This document shows positions 49,224-56,584 of a DNA stretch of 64,000 nucleotides, in pieces. Both the position numbers and the translations under genes were made by a program. Under the pieces are notes generated by a model, which made no database searches, was not told the DNA's origin, and saw only the letters and a program-made list of their open reading frames with translations. The stretch spans positions 186,001 through 250,000 of the forward strand of contig NZ_JAMBNQ010000001.1 of assembly GCF_023715155.1 (NCBI RefSeq). Reading direction: 5' to 3'. Source of the stretch: Neobacillus mesonae (GTDB lineage Bacteria; Bacillota; Bacilli; Bacillales; Cytobacillaceae). Position 1 is the first letter of the stretch; each line of letters begins with the position of its first letter.

Positions 49224-49559
49224 ATGATTCGCGACCGCGGAAGAATCAAATGGACTTCCATGATGCTTCCTGAGCATGTAAAATTGCTTAGGGATTGGGT
49301 CAAGGAAGACCAGTACGAACAAAAAAAGGAAATGGATGAGCAGCAGCTGGAACGGATGGGTGAAACCTTAACTGAGGCCATCGAATTCAATCAAGATGTA
49401 ACGATTACCTATTATAGGAACTACAATTATGAGATTGTTATTGGAAAAGTCCATTACTGGGATGAACTAGGGCATAAGCTCCATATTGTGGACCGCTTTG
49501 AAGAAGTGCACCGGATTTCAATGGATGCTATTGCAGATATTCGGCTGACAGCAATGTAA
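49224..49559 (+). CDS. yqjX: YolD-like protein (YqjX)
   Basis: A 111-residue YolD-family protein with RDRGRIKWTSMMLPEHVKLL at the N-terminus and a beta-rich C-terminal half (ITYYRNYNYEIVIGKVHYWD, LHIVDRFEEVHRISMDAI). Such proteins are encoded next to UmuC-like polymerases and are thought to play a UmuD-like accessory part, which is inference. GAAAGAAGGAGTACGC precedes the ATG. Cotranscription with yqjW from the SOS promoter is likely despite the intervening repeat. Confidence 0.88.
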   Translation: MIRDRGRIKWTSMMLPEHVKLLRDWVKEDQYEQKKEMDEQQLERMGETLTEAIEFNQDVTITYYRNYNYEIVIGKVHYWDELGHKLHIVDRFEEVHRISMDAIADIRLTAM

Positions 49560-49566
49560 ACAAACA

Positions 49567-49598
49567 AGAGCGGATTCAAAGATTTTGAATTCCGCTCT
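49567..49598. terminator. Bidirectional terminator between yqjX and the CDGSH gene
   Basis: AGAGCGGA and TCCGCTCT enclose TTCAAA/TTTGAA, giving a nearly perfect stem with A/T-rich flanks. Confidence 0.85.
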
Positions 49599-49605
49599 AT
49601 TTATC

Positions 49606-49812
49606 TTACTCTGTTTTAGGCACCCGAACCTGGGACTCAAAGTGTCCTTTATGGGAACCGTCACAAAATGGTTTGGTATTTGATCTGCCGCAGCGGCAAA
49701 GGGAAAAGGAAGGCTTTGTTGTATAAACATTACCTTCGCCGTCCAGCAATTCTACATCACCAGTGACTCTCAATGATCCATTATCGTTTACCTTAATTTG
49801 TACTTTTGACAT
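49606..49812 (-). CDS. CDGSH iron-sulfur domain protein
   Basis: A 68-residue protein with the [2Fe-2S] motif CRCGRSNTKPFCDGSHKG, giving three Cys and one His ligand as in mitoNEET-like proteins. ATG at 49812 is nine bases after GAGGGGTG. It has no membrane anchor, so it is a soluble electron or cluster carrier. It is divergent from the YqkB-like gene, itself of an Fe-S assembly-type fold, so a shared role in cluster or redox chemistry is possible but not shown. Confidence 0.9.
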   Translation of the reverse strand: MSKVQIKVNDNGSLRVTGDVELLDGEGNVYTTKPSFSLCRCGRSNTKPFCDGSHKGHFESQVRVPKTE

Positions 49813-49970
49813 ACGAACCAGCACCCCTCGTAAGAAATTTTTGTGTTTGTTAAATTGAGATTAACTGGAATTGGAGGAAAATGCAAACAATATCCTGCGA
49901 GCAAAAAAGATTCATTCTAAAGGTACATATGCTAATATCGTCATATGTTGAATAAGGAGTGATTTAAACT

Positions 49971-50303
49971 GTGGAAATCTTCATTACAGAAGCGGCAGCA
50001 GCTAAAATTAATGAAAAAACCGCCGGCCGCAAAGGTTATCTGAAACTGAAATACGATACAGACGGCTGCGGCTGAGCAGTCAACGGTGTTGCAGCCTTGT
50101 GGTTCACAGGCGAATTAGATGTAGATGATATCGAAATTGAAACAAATGACAGGTCCGTGTATGCTGAAAAATCAAAGCTCGTGTTCTTTGATGAACAAAT
50201 GAAAATTGACTTTTCAATAAGTACAAATTGTTTTCAGCTTAAAAGTCCGCAGCAAATTCTAAATGCACGAATGGGATTCATTATAAAAAATAAAACAGAC
50301 TGA
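49971..50303 (+). CDS. yqkB: YqkB/HesB-like protein with in-frame TGA, candidate selenoprotein
   Basis: A single 110-codon frame runs from GTG at 49971 (behind AAGGAGTGATTTAAACT) to TGA at 50301, interrupted only by TGA at codon 35 (50073-50075). Around it the protein reads KYDTDGCG, then TGA, then AVNGVAALW; HesB/IscA-type YqkB proteins have Cys at that place, and both halves remain intact. A SECIS-like hairpin follows (50094-50111). HesB-like proteins are a recognised prokaryotic selenoprotein family. The alternative is a recent nonsense mutation of TGC or TGT. No selA, selB, selC or selD is in the window, so decoding is unproven. Confidence 0.78.
50094..50111 (+). promoter_or_regulatory. 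Candidate bacterial SECIS element
   Basis: GCC, bulged U, UGUG, loop GUU, CACA, GGC: seven base pairs with one bulged U and a three-base loop starting with G. The loop G is 27 bases after the UGA, inside the known bacterial range, and the bulged U sits five bases before the loop GU, as in the E. coli fdhF hairpin recognised by SelB. Confidence 0.7.
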
Positions 50304-50332
50304 TCCCTAAAGGAAAGGGACAGTCTGTTTTA
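50292..50332. terminator. Bidirectional terminator between yqkB and yqkD
   Basis: AAAACAGACTG pairs with CAGTCTGTTTT, with an inner TCCCT/AGGGA. Both flanking stop codons lie within it. Confidence 0.88.
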
Positions 50333-51253
50333 ACCTGGTAAAGAAGCCTGATGAACATATCTTTGTAAGAATTCATCCACTACCCGCTCATAATCCTCAC
50401 GATTTTCATTATAAGACTGGGCATGCCGGCCCTTCTCTGCAATATAAAGCATTTTAGGCCCCTTTTTATGTTCAAACAATTCTTTAGTCATTGAGGGTAA
50501 AATAAAATCATCTTTGCGGCTGTGGATAAATAGAACAGGATGCTTGATATTCTCAATCGCTGAAATAGGCGAAACATGGCGTATCGAATATTTATCACGA
50601 AAACGGAGAATTGCATCCCCAAGAGGAAGCAGAAGTGCTGGGGTAATTTTAAAATCCTTTTTGATGACATGGGAGAGCTGCTGTTTAAAATCGGAAAATG
50701 GACAATCTGCAATGTAAAAATCAGCACCATCCTCAAGCAGTCCGGCATATAAAAGCATTGTTGCTGCTCCCATTGATTCTCCGTGAATCCCTAAAAACAA
50801 ATCCCCGCCTTTCTCATTTTTGAGCCAATCTACAACCGCTTTTAAATCGAATTTTTCATAATGTCCAAAACTTGTTGTTTTTCCCCCGGATTCCCCGTGC
50901 CGGCGATGGTCATAAATCAAGGTATTAAAACCGCGTTCAAGAAAAAGATTTGCATATTTGATGGAGTTAACTTTGGTTTCTGTTACACCGTGTGCAATAA
51001 TCACATAGCGGTTCGTTTGATGCGGCTCAGCAAGCACTGCTTTAATCATATAACCGAAAGGGGAAGGAATATCGATATATCGCCTGGGCAGAGATTTTAA
51101 TTGCTCTGGATTCAGTCTGCCGGCTTCTTTCTCGCGTCTTAAAATGAAATCCTCGTCCTTTTTTTTCATATACATGAGACGATTTGTAAAATAAATGCCA
51201 AGTATGAGCCAGAAAAATAAGACAATAAATAAGGTGCGAAATGCCTTTTTCAA
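50330..51253 (-). CDS. yqkD: Alpha/beta hydrolase with N-terminal membrane anchor (YqkD)
   Basis: A 307-residue serine hydrolase. A membrane helix (TLFIVLFFWLILGIYFTN, about 7-24) precedes an alpha/beta-hydrolase domain with the nucleophile elbow GIHGESMGAA, the Asp in HSRKDDFILP and the His in KGRHAQSY. The HGxTE region (AHGVTETKV) forms the oxyanion loop. Related to BAAT/YqkD-type esterases; substrate unknown. Upstream is a small gene on the same strand with its own terminator. Confidence 0.88.
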   Translation of the reverse strand: MKKAFRTLFIVLFFWLILGIYFTNRLMYMKKKDEDFILRREKEAGRLNPEQLKSLPRRYIDIPSPFGYMIKAVLAEPHQTNRYVIIAHGVTETKVNSIKYANLFLERGFNTLIYDHRRHGESGGKTTSFGHYEKFDLKAVVDWLKNEKGGDLFLGIHGESMGAATMLLYAGLLEDGADFYIADCPFSDFKQQLSHVIKKDFKITPALLLPLGDAILRFRDKYSIRHVSPISAIENIKHPVLFIHSRKDDFILPSMTKELFEHKKGPKMLYIAEKGRHAQSYNENREDYERVVDEFLQRYVHQASLPG

Positions 51254-51303
51254 AAAATGGGCGCCTCCAAACTTACAGATTTTAGCAAAATTAATTTTAC
51301 CAT

Positions 51304-51332
51304 AAAAAAAGCCGCTTATACTAATGAGCGGC
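51304..51332 (-). terminator. Terminator of the 46-aa gene (minus strand)
   Basis: GCCGCT and AGCGGC pair around ten bases; on the minus strand a run of seven T follows. Confidence 0.85.
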
Positions 51333-51345
51333 CTCCTGAAGCTAA

Positions 51346-51486
51346 TTATTGTTCAGAGTTCTGACGCTTTGTAGGATGAATAGCTTTTTCAACTTCTTCA
51401 GCAGAAATCATCCGCTTGCCGGTGCCTCCTGTTTCAGCATAATTTTTGCCTGCAGAACTGTATCCTTTTTCACGCTTTCGACTCAT
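51346..51486 (-). CDS. Small uncharacterised basic protein, 46 aa
   Basis: Too short for standard ORF calling. From ATG at 51486, behind the strong site GAAGGGGGA, it encodes a basic hydrophilic peptide that begins MSRKREKGYSSAGKNYAE, then has a TGGTGKR turn and a short helix (SAEEVEKAIH), and ends KRQNSEQ. A dedicated terminator follows. The composition (no aromatic core, many K, R, S and G) is like that of small spore or nucleic-acid binding proteins, but I do not recognise the family and no function is assigned. Confidence 0.75.
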   Translation of the reverse strand: MSRKREKGYSSAGKNYAETGGTGKRMISAEEVEKAIHPTKRQNSEQ

Positions 51487-51668
51487 AAAAAAAATCCCCC
51501 TTCAAGATAGTATCATCTAATAAGATGCATAGATGAAAGAACGATTATTCATGGGGGCAGGTGTTTTTGCTTGCAAGCGGATATTATAAACAGCCTGCTT
51601 TTTACATGATTTTCATTGCCGGTGGTTGTATAATATGAACAAAATCTTCTTTAAAGGAGAGCAGCGAT

Positions 51669-51914
51669 ATGAAAAAAAAACAGCATAAACCAACAACTAA
51701 AAAAGATGATTCCTCTTTGACACTGAAGGATATGATTAATCCGGATTTGATAAAGAAATTAAAAGATCAGCAAAATGAGCTGAAAGTGGAGGAAGAAAAA
51801 AGGAAGGAGCAGGAAGAACAGAGAAAGCGTGAGGAGAGAAGATTAAAGGAAAAGAACAAATCGTTTGAAGAACTGTTAAATGAAAGCAGCATGAATTGGA
51901 AGGAATTTAAATAA
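51669..51914 (+). CDS. yqkE: YqkE-like DUF3886 protein
   Basis: An 81-residue, highly charged protein: LTLKDMINPDLIKKLKDQQN, a long K/E/R helix (about 35-65, KVEEEKRKEQEEQRKREERR) likely to be a single helix or coiled coil, then SFEELLNESSMNWKEFK. The site AAAGGAGAGCAGCGAT precedes the ATG. B. subtilis yqkE has the same place and length. Function unknown. Confidence 0.85.
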   Translation: MKKKQHKPTTKKDDSSLTLKDMINPDLIKKLKDQQNELKVEEEKRKEQEEQRKREERRLKEKNKSFEELLNESSMNWKEFK

Positions 51915-52110
51915 AATGAAACTTCAATCAGTGGAGGGTTTTTCCCATCCACTGATTGTTAGTCCTGTTGTACTAACGCTATTATCGCTGCTATCGCACT
52001 GATAAAGAGTTAGCGCAAACCCGATTGGCTCAGGTTAAACTTCTCTTATACACGGTTAAGTCTCGCTGTATCTCACCAATCGGCCTTTTACCCGCTTCTT
52101 TCTGCTGGCT
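51914..52110 (-). repeat. Dispersed intergenic repeat, copy D (reverse orientation)
   Basis: Read on the minus strand it contains CCGATTGGTGAGATA as in copy A and ends CCACTGATTGAAGTTTCATT, with a terminal hairpin AATCAGTGGATGGG/CCCTCCACTGATT, the family's 3' end. The last part overlaps the end of yqkE and can serve as its terminator. The remaining 52111-52166 shows no feature. Confidence 0.55.
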
Positions 52111-52166
52111 GCTAAGTCTTGAACAGAGGGGCTGCGGCCCGTTTAAAAAGGTGCTTGGCTCACCCT

Positions 52167-53078
52167 TTAACGATGGTCCTTATAAACGTTTGCTTTAGTT
52201 ATTTTTTTTATGAAAGCCATTTCTTCTTCTGTTAAAGGGGTGCTCCTTACTGCTTCGGCATTTCGATGAACCTGCCCGGGACTGCTCGCACCAGCAACAA
52301 TGGATGAAACTGCCGGATTTGCTAAGTTGAATTGCAATGCCGCTTCAGTAAATGAACGGGAGCCGGCAGCCTTTTCTTTTAAGGAAGGCAGTATTTCTTT
52401 TAATTCCTCTAAACTATAATCCAGATATCCTTTTTCAGAAGCTTTTTCTAACAGCTTATCACTCAACAGACCCTTAGCGAGCGGTCCGCGCGTAACCACG
52501 CTAATCCCATGCTTATGCAACAGCGGCATAGCTTCTTCCTCAGGACGCCGGTCCAGCATGCTGTACTGCATCATCACGGAAACGATATTAGATTTGTTAA
52601 TATATTCTCTGATCACGTTTGGCCGGATGGAAGAAATTCCATAATAGCGGATGATTCCCTCTGCTTTTAATTCTTCAAATGCCTCGATCGTTTCTTCAAT
52701 CGGATCATCAAGTGTGCCGCCGTGCAGCTGATATAAATCAATATAATCGGTGCCAAGGCGCTTAAGGCTGTTTTTCACTTCTTCCTTGATATAGTCTTTT
52801 GATGGATCCCATGTCCAGCCAGTCTTATCATCCTTCCAGCGATTACCCACCTTTGTGGCAATGACCACTTGTTCTCGGTACTCTTTTAATGCCTTTCCAA
52901 TCAAGCGTTCATTTTCACCAAATTCATATAAGTCAGCTGTATCAAAATAATTAATCCCCTCTTCAAGGGCCGCTTCAATGATTCTAAAAGCAGTCTTTTC
53001 TTCCGTTCCGATGGACATACAGCCAAGTCCTAGTTCAGTCACATATAAATCAGAATTTCCTAATCTTCTTTTTTTCAA
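52167..53078 (-). CDS. yqkF: Aldo/keto reductase (YqkF)
   Basis: NADPH-dependent TIM-barrel oxidoreductase, 303 residues from TTG at 53078 behind GGGGTGATTTT. The AKR tetrad is visible: Asp and Tyr in FDTADLYEFGENE, Lys in VVIATKVG and His in YQLHGGTLDDPIEET. C-terminal IVAGASSPGQVHRNAEA binds the cofactor phosphate. Substrate undetermined. It lies downstream of mciZ on the same strand, as in B. subtilis. Confidence 0.92.
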   Translation of the reverse strand: MKKRRLGNSDLYVTELGLGCMSIGTEEKTAFRIIEAALEEGINYFDTADLYEFGENERLIGKALKEYREQVVIATKVGNRWKDDKTGWTWDPSKDYIKEEVKNSLKRLGTDYIDLYQLHGGTLDDPIEETIEAFEELKAEGIIRYYGISSIRPNVIREYINKSNIVSVMMQYSMLDRRPEEEAMPLLHKHGISVVTRGPLAKGLLSDKLLEKASEKGYLDYSLEELKEILPSLKEKAAGSRSFTEAALQFNLANPAVSSIVAGASSPGQVHRNAEAVRSTPLTEEEMAFIKKITKANVYKDHR

Positions 53079-53142
53079 AAAATCACCCCGCACTTTTCTT
53101 ACAATTTTAGTAAAGAACGGGGCAAACTACAAATATCAAGTA

Positions 53143-53274
53143 TTATTTTGGGAGAGTCTTTTGAACCCAATCAGAAAGAAAAGTATGTTCTTTATTATAT
53201 TCCTTTAACTTTTGTACCACTTCCCAGCCTTTGCCGACAAGGATAATTCCCTTCTCATGGACGTATACCTTCAT
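53143..53274 (-). CDS. mciZ: MciZ, mother-cell inhibitor of FtsZ
   Basis: A 43-residue peptide too short for standard ORF calling, from ATG at 53274 behind GGAGGGG. It begins MKVYVHEKGIILVGKGWEVV and ends in the helix FLSDWVQKTLPK. B. subtilis MciZ (40 aa) has the same plan (MKVHxxPKGVVLVGKAWEI) and the same place between yqkF and nudF. MciZ is made in the mother cell during sporulation and caps FtsZ filaments, preventing a second Z-ring. Identification rests on sequence similarity recalled for the family plus synteny. It is divergent from nudF. Confidence 0.85.
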   Translation of the reverse strand: MKVYVHEKGIILVGKGWEVVQKLKEYNKEHTFLSDWVQKTLPK

Positions 53275-53345
53275 CCATACCCCTCCAATTAAAGTATGGT
53301 AAAATGTATGACGTAAAGAACGGATTAGAACAGGAGTTGACAGTA

Positions 53346-53900
53346 ATGAACAGTCTTGAAGAAAAAACGCTTCACAGCGAAGAAATATTTTCGGGAAAAG
53401 TTATTAACCTCCAGCTGCATGATGTTGAACTGCCAAACGGCAAAAAAGGAAAACGTGAAATTGTAAGACATCCTGGTGCCGTTGCTATTTTGGCTTTAAC
53501 CAGCGACAAAAAAATAGTCATGGTCGAACAATTTCGAAAAGCTTTAGAAAAGACGATTGTCGAAATCCCTGCAGGTAAGCTTGAAAAAGGAGAGGAACCA
53601 GCAGGCTGCGCCCGCCGGGAATTGGAGGAAGAGACAGGTTATGTCTGTGATACTCTTGATCTGTTGACATCCTTTTATACTTCACCGGGATTTTCCGACG
53701 AAATCGTTCATGTTTTTTTAGCAAAAGGTCTGACCAAAAAGGAAGATTCTGCAGCATTGGATGAAGATGAATTTGTCAATTTAGAGGAGCTTACCTTAGA
53801 AGAAGCCCTTCAATATATAAAGGAACAAAAGATTTATGACGCGAAAACCATTTATGCGGTCCAATACTTACAATTACAAGAGGCGTTGACAACTAGATGA
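53346..53900 (+). CDS. nudF: ADP-ribose pyrophosphatase (Nudix)
   Basis: Hydrolyses ADP-ribose and related nucleoside diphosphate sugars to AMP and ribose phosphate. ATG at 53346 follows AGGAGTTGACAGTA and gives 184 residues. The Nudix box is intact: GKLEKGEEPAGCARRELEEE followed by TGY. The upstream 14 codons of the open frame lack a site. It overlaps the next gene by four bases (ATGA), which couples it to endonuclease Q. Confidence 0.95.
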   Translation: MNSLEEKTLHSEEIFSGKVINLQLHDVELPNGKKGKREIVRHPGAVAILALTSDKKIVMVEQFRKALEKTIVEIPAGKLEKGEEPAGCARRELEEETGYVCDTLDLLTSFYTSPGFSDEIVHVFLAKGLTKKEDSAALDEDEFVNLEELTLEEALQYIKEQKIYDAKTIYAVQYLQLQEALTTR

Positions 53901-55063
53901 ATCACTGCTACGTAGATTTACATATACACATTGGAAGGACATGGACAGGAAAGCCTGTTAAAATTACTGGAGCCAAATCACTTACCTTCACAAATATCAT
54001 TGAACATGCCAGGCATATTAAAGGGCTCAATATGATTGGAATTATTGACAGCCATTCACCTGAAGTCATTCTTGAAATGGAAAGCCTGATTGAAAGCGGC
54101 GAAGTTTATGAGCATCCGGATGGCGGTCTTGTTTTTGGCGATTTGACCATCATCCCGGGTTCGGAGTTGGAAATCTATGATGAGGGGACGAAGGGTCCGA
54201 TCCATTTACTTTGCTTTATGCCGAATCTATCAGCAATGAAGGAATTTTCGAATTTCCTTTCCGGACATTTAAAAAATATCCAGTTAAGCTCGCAGCGTAT
54301 ATATATAACGGGCCGTGTTTTACAAAAAAAGGTCAAAGATATGGGCGGTATTTTTATCCCAGCCCATGTGTTCACTCCATTTAAAAGTTTATACGGGAAA
54401 GGTGTAATGCGTTCCTTGACGGAAGTGCTTGATCCGGAGCTGATTGATGGGATTGAATTAGGATTGAGCTCTGATACGAAGATGGCTGACCAAATCGGTG
54501 AAATCCATAGATACCCCTTTGTAACGAATTCTGATGCCCACTCACTAGCCAAGATTGCCCGGGAATATCAAGTTATGGCAATGGAGGAACCAACATTTGC
54601 TGAACTGGGAAAAGCATTAAGAGGGGAAGATGGAAGAAAAATCATTGCTAATTATGGGCTGGATCCACTGCTTGGCAAATATCACAAAACGGTTTGTGCC
54701 AAATGTCTGCACCCTGCGCGTGTTGGGGATCAAATTTGTGAACAGTGCGGAAGCAAGAAAATTGTTAAAGGGGTGGCTGACCGCATCCTTGAGTTGAAAA
54801 CCAAGGATTCAAGCCCTCCAGGACGCCCGCCATATGTTCATCAAGTGCCATTAGAATATATTCCCGGTCTTGGCCCGCGCCTGCTGGAAAAATTGGTGAA
54901 TCATTTCGGAAGTGAAATGGCTATCCTCCATGAGGTACCATTTGAAGCATTAAAAGAAGTGGTGCCTGAGAGAATAGCTGTCCTGATTATAAAAGCAAGA
55001 GAAGGGACCGTGCATCTTGCAGCCGGCGGCGGCGGCAAGTACGGAAAAGTCGCAGAGCAATAA
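53897..55063 (+). CDS. yqxK: Endonuclease Q-like PHP-domain nuclease (YqxK)
   Basis: Predicted DNA repair endonuclease that nicks 5' to deaminated or abasic bases. The 388 residues have a PHP domain (VDLHIHIG, IIDSHSP, GSELEIYDEG, IPAHVFTPF, TNSDAHSLAKI), a zinc ribbon CAKCLHPARVGDQICEQCG near residues 272-290, and C-terminal helix-hairpin-helix motifs (IPGLGPRLLEKLVNHFG). This order matches EndoQ, known from Thermococcales and shown for a Bacillus homologue. It is translationally coupled to nudF. Confidence 0.9.
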   Translation: MNHCYVDLHIHIGRTWTGKPVKITGAKSLTFTNIIEHARHIKGLNMIGIIDSHSPEVILEMESLIESGEVYEHPDGGLVFGDLTIIPGSELEIYDEGTKGPIHLLCFMPNLSAMKEFSNFLSGHLKNIQLSSQRIYITGRVLQKKVKDMGGIFIPAHVFTPFKSLYGKGVMRSLTEVLDPELIDGIELGLSSDTKMADQIGEIHRYPFVTNSDAHSLAKIAREYQVMAMEEPTFAELGKALRGEDGRKIIANYGLDPLLGKYHKTVCAKCLHPARVGDQICEQCGSKKIVKGVADRILELKTKDSSPPGRPPYVHQVPLEYIPGLGPRLLEKLVNHFGSEMAILHEVPFEALKEVVPERIAVLIIKAREGTVHLAAGGGGKYGKVAEQ

Positions 55064-55071
55064 AATAGTAG

Positions 55072-55108
55072 AACCCGGCAGTTTAAAAAATCTGCCGGGT
55101 TTTGTTTT
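55072..55108 (+). terminator. Rho-independent terminator after yqxK
   Basis: AACCCGGCAG pairs with CTGCCGGGTT around ten bases, followed by TTGTTTT. Confidence 0.9.
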
Positions 55109-55184
55109 CTACTTTTTTTAATCATAGAATTACTAGACTGGCATAGAATGTAGTAATTGACCCGAAAGGCAGGAGGAATTAGAG

Positions 55185-55832
55185 ATGAAAAAACGATTTT
55201 ACCAGTCCGATGCAGCAAATCTATTCCGTGAACATTCCTCAATATTTTTATTTATTGTCGTTTTATTTTTAATGGGTGTGATCTTTGGCGCAATTGTTGT
55301 AAATAGTATGAGCTATACACAAAAAGAGGATCTTTTTTACTATTTATCCCAATTTTTTGGTCAAGTATCAGATGGGAAGGTTGCCGAGCAGGGTGATATG
55401 TTTATCCAAAGCTTTCTCCACAATAGCAAATTTATTGGCCTGATTTGGATTCTTGGAATTTCAATCATAGGTCTTCCGGTTATTCTTATTCTACTTTTTG
55501 TGAAGGGAATGGTTGTCGGTTTTACGGTCGGTTTTTTAGTCAGTCAAATGGGCTGGAAAGGGTTTATGCTTGCTTTTGTCTCAATCCTGCCGCAAAACAT
55601 CATTACTATTCCAGTGTTTATCATTATGGCATCATTATCCGTTATTATTTCATTGAAAATGATAAAAAAGCAATTTATGAAAAAATTTGCCCAGCCAGTC
55701 ATGCCGTTATTTAAGGGGTATATTATTGCTCTAATTGCAGCTGTCATTTGTATCTCGGCAGCATCGGGTGTTGAAGCTTATTTCTCACCGTGGTTTATGA
55801 AAACAGCTATTAGCACTATAGGTTTAAAATAA
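55185..55832 (+). CDS. spoIIM: Stage II sporulation protein M
   Basis: Integral membrane protein of the SpoIIDMP complex, which thins septal peptidoglycan and drives engulfment. The 215 residues show five or six hydrophobic helices (FLFIVVLFLMGVIFGAIVV, IWILGISIIGLPVILILLF, MVVGFTVGFLVSQMG and others). GGCAGGAGGAATTAGAG precedes the ATG. It lies between the endonuclease and fur, as in B. subtilis. Confidence 0.95.
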   Translation: MKKRFYQSDAANLFREHSSIFLFIVVLFLMGVIFGAIVVNSMSYTQKEDLFYYLSQFFGQVSDGKVAEQGDMFIQSFLHNSKFIGLIWILGISIIGLPVILILLFVKGMVVGFTVGFLVSQMGWKGFMLAFVSILPQNIITIPVFIIMASLSVIISLKMIKKQFMKKFAQPVMPLFKGYIIALIAAVICISAASGVEAYFSPWFMKTAISTIGLK

Positions 55833-55863
55833 TTATTATATAATAATGTTTATTGTCACTTAT

Positions 55864-55907
55864 TTATAATAATTTTATTTTGACTCTCCTCCATCATCTG
55901 CTATAAT
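55864..55907 (+). promoter_or_regulatory. fur promoter with PerR-box-like operator
   Basis: TTGACT (55880-55885), 16 bases, then TATAAT (55902-55907). Just upstream, TTATAATAATTTTAT (55864-55878) matches the PerR box TTATAATNATTATAA at 13 of 15 bases. PerR is known to control fur in B. subtilis. Confidence 0.6.
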
Positions 55908-55941
55908 GAGAATTAACAGTGGCGAGGGAGGGACAAAAGGC

Positions 55942-56409
55942 ATGGAAACTAGACTAGAGAGAATCAAAAAGCAGTTGCACTCAGCCAGCTACAAACTCAC
56001 ACCTCAGCGCGAAGCAACCGTTCGAGTTTTACTAGAAAATGAAGAGGATCATTTAAGTGCAGAAGATGTGTACCTCCTCGTAAAAGAAAAATCGCCTGAA
56101 ATTGGTTTAGCAACTGTTTATCGAACCTTGGAATTATTAACAGAGTTAAAGATTGTCGATAAGATAAATTTTGGCGACGGTGTATCACGCTACGATCTTC
56201 GGCAGGAAGGTGCAGCTCACTTCCATCACCATCTTGTTTGCATTGAATGTGGTGCTGTAGATGAGATACAAGAAGATTTACTTGAAGACGTTGAAGCAAT
56301 TGTAGAACGCAGATGGAATTTTAAAATAAAAGATCACCGGCTTACATTCCATGGCATCTGCCACAGGTGTCAGGATAAAGTAAAAGACGAAGATACAGAA
56401 GATTCATAA
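55942..56409 (+). CDS. fur: Ferric uptake regulator Fur
   Basis: Iron-dependent repressor of uptake genes. ATG at 55942 follows GAGGGAGGGACAAAAGGC and gives 155 residues. The winged helix (YKLTPQREATVRVLLEN, GLATVYRTLELLTEL) is followed by the metal-binding dimerisation domain: HFHHHLVCIECGAVDEI and HRLTFHGICHRCQDK, with both CxxC pairs of the structural zinc site. The lack of a catalase-type or PerR Asp ligand cannot be judged by eye, but position before yqzK-xerD fits Fur rather than PerR or Zur. Confidence 0.95.
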   Translation: METRLERIKKQLHSASYKLTPQREATVRVLLENEEDHLSAEDVYLLVKEKSPEIGLATVYRTLELLTELKIVDKINFGDGVSRYDLRQEGAAHFHHHLVCIECGAVDEIQEDLLEDVEAIVERRWNFKIKDHRLTFHGICHRCQDKVKDEDTEDS

Positions 56410-56415
56410 CCAAGG

Positions 56416-56442
56416 TCCTTTTTTAATGAAAGGACTTTTTTA
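56416..56442 (+). terminator. Rho-independent terminator of fur
   Basis: GTCCTTT pairs with AAAGGAC around seven bases and runs into TTTTTT. Confidence 0.88.
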
Positions 56443-56584
56443 TTTTCCATCCTCTTATTCTCATTTAAATAGGTATAAAACTTGTCCGATTTGGCATACC
56501 TTTTACTAGGATATTCTTTCTAAAAGTGTAAGAAGGCAGGTAAAAGGGGATTACCTTAGCAAATTAGATTATGGGGGATGGAAA

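Noticed and set aside
50081-50091. Alternative SECIS hairpin CAAC-GGT-GTTG closer to the UGA
   Set aside because: Its loop is only about ten bases after the UGA, nearer than bacterial SECIS elements allow; the hairpin at 50094-50111 fits better.
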